DNA from: Thiohalomonas denitrificans
GTDB lineage: Bacteria; Pseudomonadota; Gammaproteobacteria; Thiohalomonadales; Thiohalomonadaceae
Assembly: GCA_020725115.1 (NCBI GenBank)
Contig: DYFR01000019.1
Span: 1 to 64,000 of the forward strand
Direction of reading: 5' to 3'
DNA: 64,000 nt
Positions 8,181 through 16,373 of the stretch are shown here, in pieces. Within the stretch, counting starts at the first letter, position 1. Each line of letters starts with the position of its first letter. The position numbers and the translations under genes were made by a program. A model generated the notes under the pieces. It had not been told where the DNA came from. It saw nothing but the letters and a program-made list of their open reading frames with translations, and searched no databases.

Positions 8181-8615
8181 ATGAGCCTGGTTCGCTACGA
8201 TCCCTGGAGCCTGCTGGATCAACTGCGCCGCGAGATGGATCGCGGCTATGAGGGCCGCGGCGAGGAAACCGGTATCAGCACCGCATCCGACTGGGTGCCC
8301 GCCGTGGATATCAAGGAGGAAGGCGACTGCTTCGTCATCCGCGCCGATGTCCCCGGCGTCGACCCCAAGGCCATCGAGGTTCATGCCGAGAACGGCATGC
8401 TGACCATCAAGGGCGAGCGCGAGTCGGAGAAGAAGGAGGAGAAGGAAGGCTACAAGCGGGTGGAACGCGTCTACGGCAGCTTCTTCCGCCGCTTCAGCCT
8501 GCCCGACACCGCCGACACCGACAAGATCAGCGCCAAGAGCAACAACGGCGTGCTGGAAGTGCGCGTGCCCAAGCACGAAAAGCTGCAGCCGCGCAAAATC
8601 ACGGTGGAAGGCTGA
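8181..8615 (+). CDS. Hsp20/alpha-crystallin family small heat-shock protein
   Basis: This 144-residue protein is an ATP-independent holdase that binds unfolding proteins. The N-terminal arm (MSLVRYDPWSLLDQL) is followed from about residue 40 by the alpha-crystallin domain: WVPAVDIKEEGDCFVIRADVPGVDPKAIEV, GERESEKKEEKEGY and the GVLEVRVPK strand. The C-terminal IxI-like motif (PRKITVEG) is present. AGAGGAGG precedes the ATG and sets the start. It opens a stress cluster with cbpA, a second hsp20 and degP, behind a sigma32-like promoter. Confidence 0.92.
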   Translation: MSLVRYDPWSLLDQLRREMDRGYEGRGEETGISTASDWVPAVDIKEEGDCFVIRADVPGVDPKAIEVHAENGMLTIKGERESEKKEEKEGYKRVERVYGSFFRRFSLPDTADTDKISAKSNNGVLEVRVPKHEKLQPRKITVEG

Positions 8616-8629
8616 CTGTGTCAGGGGCT

Positions 8630-8669
8630 AGGGGCAAGGAACCAGCCCCTAGTTCCTAGCCCCTAATCC
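8630..8669. repeat. Intergenic inverted element, AGGGGCTAG family
   Basis: AGGGGCTAGGGGC near 8629-8641 faces CCCCTAGTTCCTAGCCCCT near 8647-8665. The element begins about 14 bp after the hsp20 stop codon. A second copy is at 58986-59092. Confidence 0.7.
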
Positions 8670-8679
8670 CTGCCTTTCC

Positions 8680-9633
8680 ATGCGCTACAAGGACTACTAC
8701 AAAATCCTCGGCGTGGAGCGCACTGCCACCCAGGACGAGATCAAGCGCGCCTACCGCAAGCTGGCGCGCAAATACCATCCGGACGTCAGCAAGGAGCCGG
8801 AGGCGGAGGAACGCTTCAAGGAAATCAACGAAGCACACGAGGTGCTGCAGGATGCAGAAAAACGCGCCGCCTACGACCGCCTCGGCGCCAACTGGAAGGC
8901 CGGCCAGGACTTCACCCCGCCGCCCGGCTGGGATACCGGTTTCGAATTCAGCGGCGGCTTTGGCGGCGGCGGCGATTTTTCCGACTTCTTCGAAAACATG
9001 TTCGGCCAGGGCAGCCCCTTCGGCGGCGTTCAGGGCCAGCGTCGCCGCAGCGGCGGCGGCTTCCGCATGCGCGGCCAGGATCACCGCGCCAGGATTCGCA
9101 TCAGCCTGGAAGACGCCTTCCACGGCAGCGAACGCGCCATCCACCTGGAGACACCGCAGCTCGACGCCCAGGGCCGCGTCAAGCTGCGCCCGCATACACT
9201 GAAGATACGCATCCCTGCCGGCATCGGCAGCGGCCAGCAGATCCGCCTCAGCGGTCGCGGCGAACCGGGCAGCGGCGGCGGCCCTGCCGGCGATCTCTAT
9301 CTGGAAGTGGAGTTCGAACCCCACCCGCTCTACACCGTCGAGGGCCGCGACATCTATCTCGACCTGCCCATCACGCCGTGGGAGGCCGCGCTCGGCGCAC
9401 GGGTGGCCGTGCCCACCCTGGGCGGTGCGGTGGACATGAAGATCCCCGCCGGCGCCCGCAGCGGCCAGAAGCTGCGCCTCAAGGGCCGCGGCCTGCCCGG
9501 CCAGCCGGCGGGCGATCAATATGCGGTACTGCAAATCGTCACACCGCCGGCGGAAACCGCCAAGGCGAAACATTTCTATGAGGAAATGGCGCGCACGCTG
9601 CCGTTCAATCCGCGGCGGCACCTGGAGAGCTAA
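8680..9633 (+). CDS. cbpA: DnaJ-type co-chaperone CbpA
   Basis: This 317-residue protein has an N-terminal J domain (residues about 4-70) with the HPD motif in KYHPDVSK, then a Gly/Phe-rich linker ([22 protein letters not shown]) and two C-terminal substrate-binding beta domains. It lacks the CxxCxGxG zinc region of DnaJ, which makes it the CbpA class. It should stimulate DnaK and pass on clients held by the flanking Hsp20 proteins. It sits 64 bp after hsp20, so probably in one operon. Confidence 0.93.
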   Translation: MRYKDYYKILGVERTATQDEIKRAYRKLARKYHPDVSKEPEAEERFKEINEAHEVLQDAEKRAAYDRLGANWKAGQDFTPPPGWDTGFEFSGGFGGGGDFSDFFENMFGQGSPFGGVQGQRRRSGGGFRMRGQDHRARIRISLEDAFHGSERAIHLETPQLDAQGRVKLRPHTLKIRIPAGIGSGQQIRLSGRGEPGSGGGPAGDLYLEVEFEPHPLYTVEGRDIYLDLPITPWEAALGARVAVPTLGGAVDMKIPAGARSGQKLRLKGRGLPGQPAGDQYAVLQIVTPPAETAKAKHFYEEMARTLPFNPRRHLES

Positions 9634-9675
9634 GCAGATTTTTCGCAGGAACCCGCTCCGTTGGGATTGGCGCCA

Positions 9676-9823
9676 CTATGTAGTGGGGGATAAGCGCAGC
9701 GCATCCACCGCACACCGCGGATTGGTGGATGCGCTGCACTTATCCCCCCTACATGTCTGATCCCCATGCCGGGAGGGAATGTTCTCTCCTCCCCCACGAC
9801 CGTGGGGGAGGCCGGGAGGGGGC
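9676..9823. repeat. Palindromic intergenic elements between cbpA and the second hsp20
   Basis: GGGGGATAAGCGCAGCGCATC (about 9684-9704) faces GGATGCGCTGCACTTATCCCC (about 9727-9748). Just after it, CTCCCCCACG-accg-TGGGGGAG (about 9788-9812) forms another hairpin. Related units occur at 10488-10517 and 11998-12031. Confidence 0.65.
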
Positions 9824-9880
9824 GCGGAACTTGCCGCCACACTTCCTGTCTTTCATTACGCCGATCACAAGGAGACGACG

Positions 9881-10384
9881 ATGAGCACACTGGAACAGAT
9901 TCGTCACGGCCTGTCCCGCGCCTGGGACTCGATGGCCGAGGGCTGGCAGCAACTGCGCGAGCGAGCGGCGCAGGCCATGACGCGCTACACACCGACACGC
10001 CACACCAACGCGCTGGAGACCGCCGAGGATCAGGTGGCCGCACACAGCGCGCGCTGGGGCCTGCTCGCCGCCGAGGTGCAGGAAAACGAGGACGAGGTGG
10101 TGGTGCGCCTGGAAGCGCCCGGCATGGAGAAGGATCAGTTCGACATCAACGTGATCGACGGCCGCTATCTCAGCGTACGCGGCGAGAAGCGTGTGCAGCG
10201 CGAGGAAAAGCGCGGCCGCTATCACGTCATGGAATGCGCCTACGGCAGCTTCGAGCGTGCCGTCGCCCTGCCCACCGAGGTGGACGACGGCGGCGCGAAG
10301 GCCAGCTACCGCAACGGCGTGTTGCGCATCTCTTTGCCCAAGGTACGTGGCGGTGGCGCACGGCGCATTCAGGTACAGGGTTAA
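9881..10384 (+). CDS. Second Hsp20 family small heat-shock protein
   Basis: This 167-residue Hsp20 protein has a long N-terminal arm (MSTLEQIRHGLSRAWDSMAEGWQQL, amphipathic) and an alpha-crystallin domain at about 55-160 (EVVVRLEAPGMEKDQFDINV, GEKRVQREEKRGRYHVMECAYGSFERAVALP, NGVLRISLPK). It is divergent from the first Hsp20, so not a recent duplicate. AAGGAG eight bases before the ATG at 9881 makes this start better than the longer upstream frame. Likely part of the same proteostasis unit. Confidence 0.88.
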   Translation: MSTLEQIRHGLSRAWDSMAEGWQQLRERAAQAMTRYTPTRHTNALETAEDQVAAHSARWGLLAAEVQENEDEVVVRLEAPGMEKDQFDINVIDGRYLSVRGEKRVQREEKRGRYHVMECAYGSFERAVALPTEVDDGGAKASYRNGVLRISLPKVRGGGARRIQVQG

Positions 10385-10409
10385 ATATCCATAGCGAATG
10401 GTAGCCAGG

Positions 10410-10517
10410 GTTACGCGTCGCTTCGCCGAGAGGACTCGGCTCCTGCCGCGTTCACGGCATTTCACCAAATATTAAGCGAATAAATGTAGGGTGGATAAGT
10501 GCAGCGCATCCACCACA
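10410..10517. repeat. Palindromic intergenic elements upstream of degP
   Basis: CTTCGCCGAGAGGACTCGG (about 10421-10439) matches an arm at 26700-26718. GTAGGGTGGATAAGTGCAGC (10488-10507) matches the arm near 9684. Nothing else is recognisable in 10385-10629. Confidence 0.5.
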
Positions 10518-10629
10518 GCGGCAGCAGGGCATGCACCACGCACTGTTGTATCCGGTACACAACACAACGGCATCACCTGCAACATGAGACAACCTATCCC
10601 TCTTATCACTGCCAGCCATGAGGCAACCC

Positions 10630-11988
10630 ATGCATAAATACCTTCCCGCCCTGCTGCTGCTCATCGCAGCCAGTCTCCCCGTTCACGCCGCCCTGCCCAT
10701 GGCCGACAGCCAGGGAGAACCGCTGCCGACCCTGGCGCCCATGCTGGAAAAAACAGTCCCTGCGGTGGTGAACATCTTCACCCGCACGCGCGTGCCGGTG
10801 CAGCAGAACCCGCTGCTGGCCGATCCCTTCTTCCGCCGTTTCTTTGATGCACCGGAGCAGCCGCGCGAACGCATCACGCAGAGCCTCGGCTCCGGCGTGG
10901 TGCTCGACGCCGCCAAGGGCTACATCGTCACCAACCATCACGTCATCGATCGCGCGGTGGAGATCGCCGTGCATCTGGCCGACGGACGCACGCTGCAGGC
11001 GGAGCTGGTGGGCAGCGATCCGGAAACCGACGTCGCGGTGATCAAGGTGCCGGCAGAGAATCTCACCGCGCTGCAACTGGCCAACTCGGACCAGCTGCGC
11101 GTGGGCGACTTCGTCGTTGCCATCGGCAATCCCTTCGGCCTGGGCCAGACCGTCACCTCCGGCATCGTCAGCGCCGTCGGCCGCTCCGGCCTCGGCATCG
11201 AAGGCTACGAAGATTTCATCCAGACCGACGCCTCGATCAATCCCGGCAACTCCGGCGGCGCGCTGGTCAACCTGCGCGGCGAACTGGTGGGCATCAACAC
11301 CGCCATCCTGTCGCAGAGCGGCGGCAACGTCGGCATCGGCTTCGCCATCCCCATCAACATGGCCAAGGAGATCATGGCGCAACTGGTCGAACACGGCGAA
11401 GTGCGCCGCGGCGTACTCGGCGCACAGGCGCAGGATCTCACGCCGGAACTGGCCCAGGCCTTCGGCCTCAGCGCGCAACGCGGCGCCGTGGTCACACAAG
11501 TGACGCCCGGCTCGCCCGCCGACAAGGCCGGTCTCAAGAGCGGCGACATCATCACCCATCTCAACGGCCGCCCGGTACGCGACGCCTCCGACGTGCGCAA
11601 CGTCATCGGTCTGCTGCGCATCGGTCAGAAGGTCGAGATGCAGGTCATGCGCAACGGCAAGGGCCACACCCTGCGTGCCAATGTGGAACAACCGCGCGCC
11701 ACCACCGTCGGCGGCGAGAAACTGCACCCGCGCCTCGCCGGCGCCATTGTCGGCGACATCGTCGAAGGCATGCCCTTCCACGGCAAGATCGAAGGCGTGG
11801 TGGTACTGGAAACCGAACCCGGCAGCCCCGCCTGGCGCGCCGGCCTGCGCAAGGGCGACATCATCGTCCAGGCCAATCGCCAGGACATCAGCGACCTCGC
11901 CGGTCTGGACAAGGTCATCCGCCCGAAGTCACCCCTGCTGCTCAATGTGCAGCGACGCGAGGGGGCGTTGTTTATTCTGCTGCAGTAG
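10630..11988 (+). CDS. degP: Periplasmic serine protease/chaperone of the Do (DegP/DegQ) family
   Basis: This 452-residue protein degrades or holds misfolded envelope proteins. A signal peptide (MHKYLPALLLLIAASLPVHA) is followed by a trypsin-like domain with the triad H104 (NHHVID), D134 (ETDVAVIK) and S208 (GNSGGALVN), then two PDZ domains (about 245-340 and 365-450). I start at 10630, where GAGG lies six bases upstream; an ATG at 10618 has no ribosome-binding site. Its place after hsp20-cbpA-hsp20 suggests a combined cytoplasmic and envelope stress module. Confidence 0.93.
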   Translation: MHKYLPALLLLIAASLPVHAALPMADSQGEPLPTLAPMLEKTVPAVVNIFTRTRVPVQQNPLLADPFFRRFFDAPEQPRERITQSLGSGVVLDAAKGYIVTNHHVIDRAVEIAVHLADGRTLQAELVGSDPETDVAVIKVPAENLTALQLANSDQLRVGDFVVAIGNPFGLGQTVTSGIVSAVGRSGLGIEGYEDFIQTDASINPGNSGGALVNLRGELVGINTAILSQSGGNVGIGFAIPINMAKEIMAQLVEHGEVRRGVLGAQAQDLTPELAQAFGLSAQRGAVVTQVTPGSPADKAGLKSGDIITHLNGRPVRDASDVRNVIGLLRIGQKVEMQVMRNGKGHTLRANVEQPRATTVGGEKLHPRLAGAIVGDIVEGMPFHGKIEGVVVLETEPGSPAWRAGLRKGDIIVQANRQDISDLAGLDKVIRPKSPLLLNVQRREGALFILLQ

Positions 11989-11997
11989 ACGTATTGC

Positions 11998-12031
11998 TCC
12001 TCCCCCATGAACATGGGGGAGGCCGGGAGGG
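11998..12031. repeat. Hairpin element after degP, CTCCCCCA family
   Basis: CTCCTCCCCCATG-aa-CATGGGGGAGG is a near-perfect hairpin starting ten bases after the degP stop and four bases before the stop of the opposing gene. It could act as a bidirectional transcription end. A related copy is at about 9788-9812. Confidence 0.65.
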
Positions 12032-12035
12032 GGTG

Positions 12036-12797
12036 TTAGGCGCGCCCCGCCGCCTCGCACCGCCCCACCCGCATGAACAGCGGCCACCTTACCCGCCGCG
12101 ACGATTGCTCCGAGCCCCACGCTGCCGCCAACTCATCGGCAATCAATGCCAGCGGATCAACGCCACGCTCCTTGCGATACCGCTGCACCGCCGACCAGGT
12201 GCCGAGATAACCGTTGAGCTGTGCCAACCTCCACTCCGCCTCCATGGCAAATGCAGGAGCGGCGATTTCATCCAACGGAAACGGCAGGCTGCGGTACTGT
12301 TCTTCCACGTAGCGCCGCTCCGGCGGCCAATACGGCCCGGTTATCGGCTCATACAGCCGCCATACCGCCGCATCGACAGCAGGACTCACCTGCATCAGCC
12401 CATAACTCCACGCCGCCAGCACGCCGCCGGGCTTCAGCACCCGCGCGGCCTCGGCGTAGAAGGCAGGAAAGTCGAACCAGTGCAGCGCCTGGCCCACCGT
12501 GATCAGATCGACACTGCCCGCGGCGATGCCCGAGTTCTCGGCGGGGGCCACTGCATAACGCACACGCGGATGGACATGGGCGGTGGCTATCTGGTTGTCG
12601 CTGGCATCAGTGGCGATGACTGCGTCGAAATGGGCGGCGAGCCCGAGTGCCGCCTGGCCATTGCCCGTGGCGCAATCCCACACCAAGGTGTGCGTCGGCG
12701 CCTGCTGCGCCAGCCAGGCGAAGAGTTCGGGCGAATAGGTGGGCCGGTAACGAGTGTAGTCGGCGGCGTGGCCGGAGAAGTGATCCTTGAATCCCAT
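12036..12797 (-). CDS. Class I SAM-dependent methyltransferase
   Basis: This 253-residue protein has a Rossmann methyltransferase fold: motif I VWDCATGNGQAALGLA (about 36-51), DASDNQIATA, then VDLITVGQALHWFD and ARVLKPGGVLAAW. The N-terminus FKDHFSGHAADYTRYRPTYSPELFAWLA is typical of the Methyltransf_11 relatives of Tmt1/BioC-like enzymes. The substrate cannot be inferred. The start at 12797 is two bases after the stop of the PsiE-like gene; a longer upstream frame is only a shadow of that gene. Confidence 0.8.
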   Translation of the reverse strand: MGFKDHFSGHAADYTRYRPTYSPELFAWLAQQAPTHTLVWDCATGNGQAALGLAAHFDAVIATDASDNQIATAHVHPRVRYAVAPAENSGIAAGSVDLITVGQALHWFDFPAFYAEAARVLKPGGVLAAWSYGLMQVSPAVDAAVWRLYEPITGPYWPPERRYVEEQYRSLPFPLDEIAAPAFAMEAEWRLAQLNGYLGTWSAVQRYRKERGVDPLALIADELAAAWGSEQSSRRVRWPLFMRVGRCEAAGRA

Positions 12798-12799
12798 GC

Positions 12800-13276
12800 T
12801 CAGGTGCGCGCGCGTCCGGACACCAGCCAGTAGGTGACGCCGAGCGCCAGCACCACGGCCGCGGTGGCCCACACATACTCCGGCCCCACGGCATTGAAGT
12901 CGAACACGATGACCTTGCGCGCGATGGCCATCAGGGCGGTAGCGATGACCAGCTTGACGTGGATGATGTCGTCGCGCAGGTACATGGTGATGTTGACGAA
13001 TATCTCGATGGCGATGAGCACGGCAAGAAAGGCGCCGAAGGTGGCGAGGATGTCGTTGATGGCCAGCAGCATGAACGGCGGCTCCATCAGACGTTGATAC
13101 AGCACCCACACCACATCGCCGATGCCCCACAGAATCACCAGCACCATCAGCACCGCCAGCACCCGCACCGCCTGCCTGATGACCTTGTGCAACCCGTCGA
13201 TGAGCGGGTCGCGGTGCTCAACAGAGAAATCGGTATGGTGCTCCGGATCGTGCCGCCCCTGATTTTCGTCGTTCAT
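12800..13276 (-). CDS. PsiE-like integral membrane protein
   Basis: This 158-residue protein has four predicted membrane segments (about 38-60, 73-95, 102-122, 134-153) after a charged N-terminus (MNDENQGRHDPEHHTDFSVEHRD). The pattern TMYLRDDIIHVKLVIATALMAIARKVIVFD is characteristic of the phosphate-starvation-inducible PsiE family. The biochemical role of PsiE is unknown. GGAGAG lies upstream of the ATG. It is translationally close to the methyltransferase. Confidence 0.8.
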   Translation of the reverse strand: MNDENQGRHDPEHHTDFSVEHRDPLIDGLHKVIRQAVRVLAVLMVLVILWGIGDVVWVLYQRLMEPPFMLLAINDILATFGAFLAVLIAIEIFVNITMYLRDDIIHVKLVIATALMAIARKVIVFDFNAVGPEYVWATAAVVLALGVTYWLVSGRART

Positions 13277-13297
13277 CGCCCTCTCCTTCGGAAAGAC

Positions 13298-14289
13298 GGG
13301 GTCAGTTCTTTACTTTATAGCTTCCAAGACAGCCGCCAACTGTCCCGTCGGCGGGTTTGCTTCAATCTTCGCCTGAATCTGTGACACTCGCGGCGGCGAA
13401 ATCGAAGCCAGCTGCGCCACCTCCTTGAGGCTCAAATTGGCAACCCGCCGCAGCAGGTAGACCATAACCTGAAATGCCTGCTGACTCTCACGGCTGAGCA
13501 GCGCTGCCGGCTCAAGGCCATAAACTTTTGCCACCGCGTCCACAATGACCTCATGGCCCGGGCGCAGTGGCCTGCGCTGAACGGCAGGCACATCCTCCGC
13601 CGGCTGTTCCGCTGCAAGCTTTTCCATCCGCGCAAGAAAAGCGTCGTCACCAAGATACATCTGGCCGGCCAGATTTGTCCAAGGCGCTGCCAGCCCCATG
13701 CCCTGGGCGACGAAACGCGCATACGCCCGCTTTGCCGACGCCCCCGATGGGTGAAAGAGACTCCGTACCGCATCCACCGCAAGCCAGTCCGGAGCCGCCG
13801 CCGCCCCGACAGTGGCCGCATAACTGCTCCATGGCCACATGTCCGGCTGCGCCACCATCCCGGCCCGTACCGGGTTCAACACCACATAGCGACACAACTC
13901 AGACAAATAGGCGTCACGATCCACAACAATTGCCTTGTAACGCCCCTGGAAAAGGTGCCCTACCAAGCCGTGGCGGCGATTGAACGCCTGAGTATAGACA
14001 CCGTTAAGCCGCCGCATGCCGCGCCCCAGATTCGGCTCAGGCGTTTCGATCAACAAGTGGAAATGGTTACTCATCAGGCAATAGGCATAGAGTTGCCAGC
14101 CCTGCTGACGTACCTCAAGGCCCAGCAGGCGCAAAAACTGCTGCCTGTCTTCATCATCAAGGAAAATGGGCTCGCGACGATCACCGCGGCTGGTGACGTG
14201 ATATACGGCCCCAGGAAACTCCAGTCGTAATGGACGTGCCATAACGCATACCTTAGGCTGCAAAAGCTATAAGGTAAAGAACTGACCCC
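13298..14289. mobile_element. RAYT gene bracketed by 26-bp inverted REP arms
   Basis: The arm at 13298-13323 and its inverted copy at 14264-14289 match at 25 of 26 positions; the shared core is GGTCAGTTCTTTAC on one side and GTAAAGAACTGACC on the other. The transposase stop codon TAA lies inside the left arm. The same arm occurs about ten more times downstream (14957-16297) and inverted near 19221-19241. This is the layout expected of a REP/RAYT unit. Confidence 0.8.
13310..14242 (-). CDS. REP-associated tyrosine transposase (RAYT)
   Basis: This 310-residue protein starts MARPLRLEFPGAVYHVTSRG and has the Y1 (IS200-like) HUH signature NHFHLLIE near residue 61 and the Tyr-bearing helix around AYLSELCRYVVLNPVRAG. 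The C-terminal part (LSLKEVAQLASISPPRVSQIQAK) looks like a helix-turn-helix DNA-binding segment. RAYTs nick and move short REP palindromes. The gene appears intact and is flanked by inverted REP arms, with a REP array nearby. A start seven codons upstream (14263) is possible. Confidence 0.9.
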   Translation of the reverse strand: MARPLRLEFPGAVYHVTSRGDRREPIFLDDEDRQQFLRLLGLEVRQQGWQLYAYCLMSNHFHLLIETPEPNLGRGMRRLNGVYTQAFNRRHGLVGHLFQGRYKAIVVDRDAYLSELCRYVVLNPVRAGMVAQPDMWPWSSYAATVGAAAAPDWLAVDAVRSLFHPSGASAKRAYARFVAQGMGLAAPWTNLAGQMYLGDDAFLARMEKLAAEQPAEDVPAVQRRPLRPGHEVIVDAVAKVYGLEPAALLSRESQQAFQVMVYLLRRVANLSLKEVAQLASISPPRVSQIQAKIEANPPTGQLAAVLEAIK

Positions 14290-14320
14290 TTTTGCCTGAC
14301 CCCTTTTGCCTTAGCCTCGG

Positions 14321-14593
14321 TTACCGATCCTCATGCAATCGACCTTCCACATATTTATGAAGGATACTGGCAACAAGTGTTTGGTAGGGAATGCCTTCCG
14401 CCAAAGCCTTCTTCTGAAGCCCCCGGAGATCCTTGGAAGAAAGCCTGATATTGATGCGGGCATCTTTCTTGAACATAGCCTCGGCGTACTGCTGATGCCG
14501 CACTTTCCTATCTTCACTATCTGGCGCTCGCTGTAGCTCTCCGGCATCGAACGCATCCAGAATTTCCTGCTCTTCTTTATCCAGCCTGCTCAT
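14321..14593 (-). CDS. brnA: BrnA-type antitoxin
   Basis: This 90-residue protein has an acidic N-terminal part (DKEEQEILDAFDAGEL) that would contact the toxin, and a ribbon-helix-helix-like C-terminus (INIRLSSKDLRGLQKKALAEGIPYQTLVASILHKYVEG) for DNA binding and autoregulation. It overlaps the 3' end of the BrnT-like gene by 17 bases, the usual toxin-then-antitoxin order of BrnTA. It could equally be called a CopG-family antitoxin. Confidence 0.8.
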   Translation of the reverse strand: MSRLDKEEQEILDAFDAGELQRAPDSEDRKVRHQQYAEAMFKKDARINIRLSSKDLRGLQKKALAEGIPYQTLVASILHKYVEGRLHEDR

Positions 14594-14867
14594 TTCGGAC
14601 CCCCAAATAGGTTTTGGTCGCTTTCCGGCTCGGAATGATCGTTTTCAGAAAAACCTCTTCTTCCGACTCTACAAAGGGCACCAGGTAGACATACTCTTCT
14701 ATTTCAACCACATGAATCTGTTGACCCGGATACCGTTCCTGATTCGGATGCTCGAACGTATCCAGGATACCCCCAGCCGAAATGTGCAAAACCACATCCT
14801 CGAAAGAGATGTTCCTTTCCTCCTGGAGAAGCTTGTTCTTCTCCGGATCCCATGTGATCGGCTTCAT
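14577..14867 (-). CDS. brnT: BrnT family (DUF497) toxin
   Basis: This 96-residue protein begins MKPITWDPEKNKLLQEERNI, then SFEDVV, matching the WDxxKNxxNxxKHGIxFE core of BrnT toxins, and continues with a RelE-like beta sheet (VVEIEEYVYLVPFVESEEEVFLKTIIPSR). BrnT is a ribonuclease that cleaves mRNA. The start is chosen from the family alignment; no strong ribosome-binding site is seen, and an ATG 18 bases upstream is possible. Confidence 0.8.
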   Translation of the reverse strand: MKPITWDPEKNKLLQEERNISFEDVVLHISAGGILDTFEHPNQERYPGQQIHVVEIEEYVYLVPFVESEEEVFLKTIIPSRKATKTYLGVRNEQAG

Positions 14868-15036
14868 GAGGGAACTGTAGCACATCGTGTGCCTTTTGTG
14901 CTCGCTCGGTAAATTTAGAACAAAACGGTGATCCCATGGCCACGCAAGACAGCAGCTGCAAAGTAAAGAGCTGACCCCTTTTGCTCCGCGGGCATCAAAT
15001 GATGCTACTATCTGCATCAATTATAGGAGGTGTGTC

Positions 15037-15228
15037 ATGCGAACCACGTTGAATATTGACGACGATCTGATGGCCACGGCACAACGCCTCAGTGGCCTGA
15101 CCGAGAAACCAGCCGTGGTCAGAGAGGGCCTCAAGGCGCTCATAGAGAGGGAAAGCGCGCGCCGTCTCGCCCGCCTGGGCGGCAGTGAGCCACAACTGCA
15201 ACCGGTACCACGGCGCCGCCCGGAGTGA
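15037..15228 (+). CDS. vapB: VapB family antitoxin
   Basis: This 63-residue protein is of the DUF2191/VapB type: MRTTLNIDDDLMATAQRLSG, then EKPAVVREGLKALIERES. The N-terminal ribbon-helix-helix should bind its own promoter and the C-terminal tail should block the VapC nuclease. A strong AGGAGG precedes the ATG. Its stop overlaps the GTG start of vapC by three bases, so the two are translationally coupled. Confidence 0.9.
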   Translation: MRTTLNIDDDLMATAQRLSGLTEKPAVVREGLKALIERESARRLARLGGSEPQLQPVPRRRPE

Positions 15229-15599
15229 TTCTGGTCGACACCTCAATCTGGATTGATCACCTGCGCGGCGCCAATACCGCACTCGCTGAATTGCTCAACA
15301 AGGGTGCAGTGTTGACCCACCCGTTCATCATCGGCGAATTGGCCTGCGGCAATCTCCGCAATCGTGAAACTGTGCTGTCTTTGCTGCACAACCTTCCCGC
15401 CATACCTGCGGCCAACGATGCGGAAGTTCTTTATTTCATCGACAAACATGACCTGATGGGCAAAGGCATTGGTTACATCGATGCCCACCTGCTTGCTGCC
15501 ACGTCCCTGGCCACGCCAACACATCTTTGGACCCGTGACAAACGGCTCGCAACCATCGCCGCCGACATGGGAATCGCTACAGAGTTTCCCGCGGCATGA
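15225..15599 (+). CDS. vapC: VapC toxin, PIN-domain ribonuclease
   Basis: This 124-residue PIN protein has the four acidic residues of the active site: D5 in MILVDTSIWID, E in IGELACG (about 40), D in YIDAHLLAAT (about 87) and D in WTRDKRLATIA (about 105). VapC enzymes cut specific tRNAs or rRNA. It begins with GTG inside the vapB stop region. The target is unknown. Confidence 0.92.
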   Translation: MILVDTSIWIDHLRGANTALAELLNKGAVLTHPFIIGELACGNLRNRETVLSLLHNLPAIPAANDAEVLYFIDKHDLMGKGIGYIDAHLLAATSLATPTHLWTRDKRLATIAADMGIATEFPAA

Positions 15600-15639
15600 T
15601 CTGACTCGGGCAAAAGCTTTACTCTGACCTCGAGCTCGA

Positions 15640-16311
15640 CGTGCCATGACGCATACCTTAGGCTGCAAAAGCTATAAGGTAAAGAACTGACCCCTTTTGC
15701 CCAGTGGAAATGGTTACTCATCAGGCAATAGGCATAGAGTTGCCAGCCCTGCTGACGTACCTCAAGGCCCAGCAGGCGCAAAAACTGCTGCCTGTCTTCA
15801 TCATCAAGGAAAATGGGCTCGCGACGATCACCGCGGCTGGTGACGTGATATACGGCCCCAGGAAACTCCAGTCGTAATGGACGTGCCATAACGCATACCT
15901 TAGGCTGCAAAAGCTATAAGGTAAAGAACTGACCCCTTTTGTTTGACTCGGGCAAAAGCTTTACTCGGACCCCGAGCGCCCAACAGCTATAAAGTAAAGA
16001 ACTGACCCCTTTTGCCCAAAGCTTTACTCGGACCCCGAGCGCCCAACAGCTATAAAGTAAAGAACTGACCCCTTTTGCCCCATGGCCACGCAAGACAGCA
16101 GCTGCAAAGTAAAGAACTGACCCCTTTTGCCCCTTTTTGGTGCTGACCCCTTTTGCTTACAAAGTAAAGAACTGACCCCTTTTGCTCATATGGCTGCAAA
16201 AGCTATAAGGTAAAGAACTGACCCCTTTTGGTTTTCTAAGGTAAAGAACTGACCCCTTTTGGTTTTCTATAAGGTAAAGAACTGACCCCTTTTGGTTTTC
16301 TTTTGGATTTT
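15640..16311. repeat. REP array linked to the RAYT gene
   Basis: About nine direct copies of a unit containing GTAAAGAACTGACCCCTTTT lie at about 15669, 15909, 15984, 16045, 16101, 16159, 16197, 16238 and 16265, plus a truncated one at 16139. The spacers are duplicated pieces of nearby DNA: the RAYT 5' region, the brnT 5' flank (CATGGCCACGCAAGACAGC at 14936 and 16080), and a doubled segment with ACTCGGACCCCGAGCGCCC. No intact gene lies in 15600-16373. Confidence 0.85.
15704..15889 (-). pseudogene. Truncated duplicate of the RAYT 5' end
   Basis: Bases 15704-15941 appear identical to 14057-14294 (constant offset of 1647), covering the REP arm and the first ~62 codons of the transposase up to MSNHFH, where the copy breaks off into a REP unit. 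It retains the HUH start but no catalytic tyrosine region. The identity implies a recent duplication. Confidence 0.9.
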
Positions 16312-16324
16312 TGGCACAAAAGAA

Positions 16325-16346
16325 AACGGGGCCCGAAGGCCCCGTT
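16325..16346 (-). terminator. Terminator of the porin gene
   Basis: AACGGGGCC-ttcg-GGCCCCGTT (9-bp stem, stable TTCG loop read on the minus strand) followed by TTCTTTTG, 27 bases after the porin stop codon. Confidence 0.85.
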
Positions 16347-16373
16347 CTCAACTAACACATCCGGAAGGATGGA

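Noticed and set aside
12798-13130. N-terminal extension of the methyltransferase (111 extra codons)
   Set aside because: This part is out of frame inside the PsiE-like gene and has Arg/His-rich shadow composition; the ATG at 12797 fits the fold.
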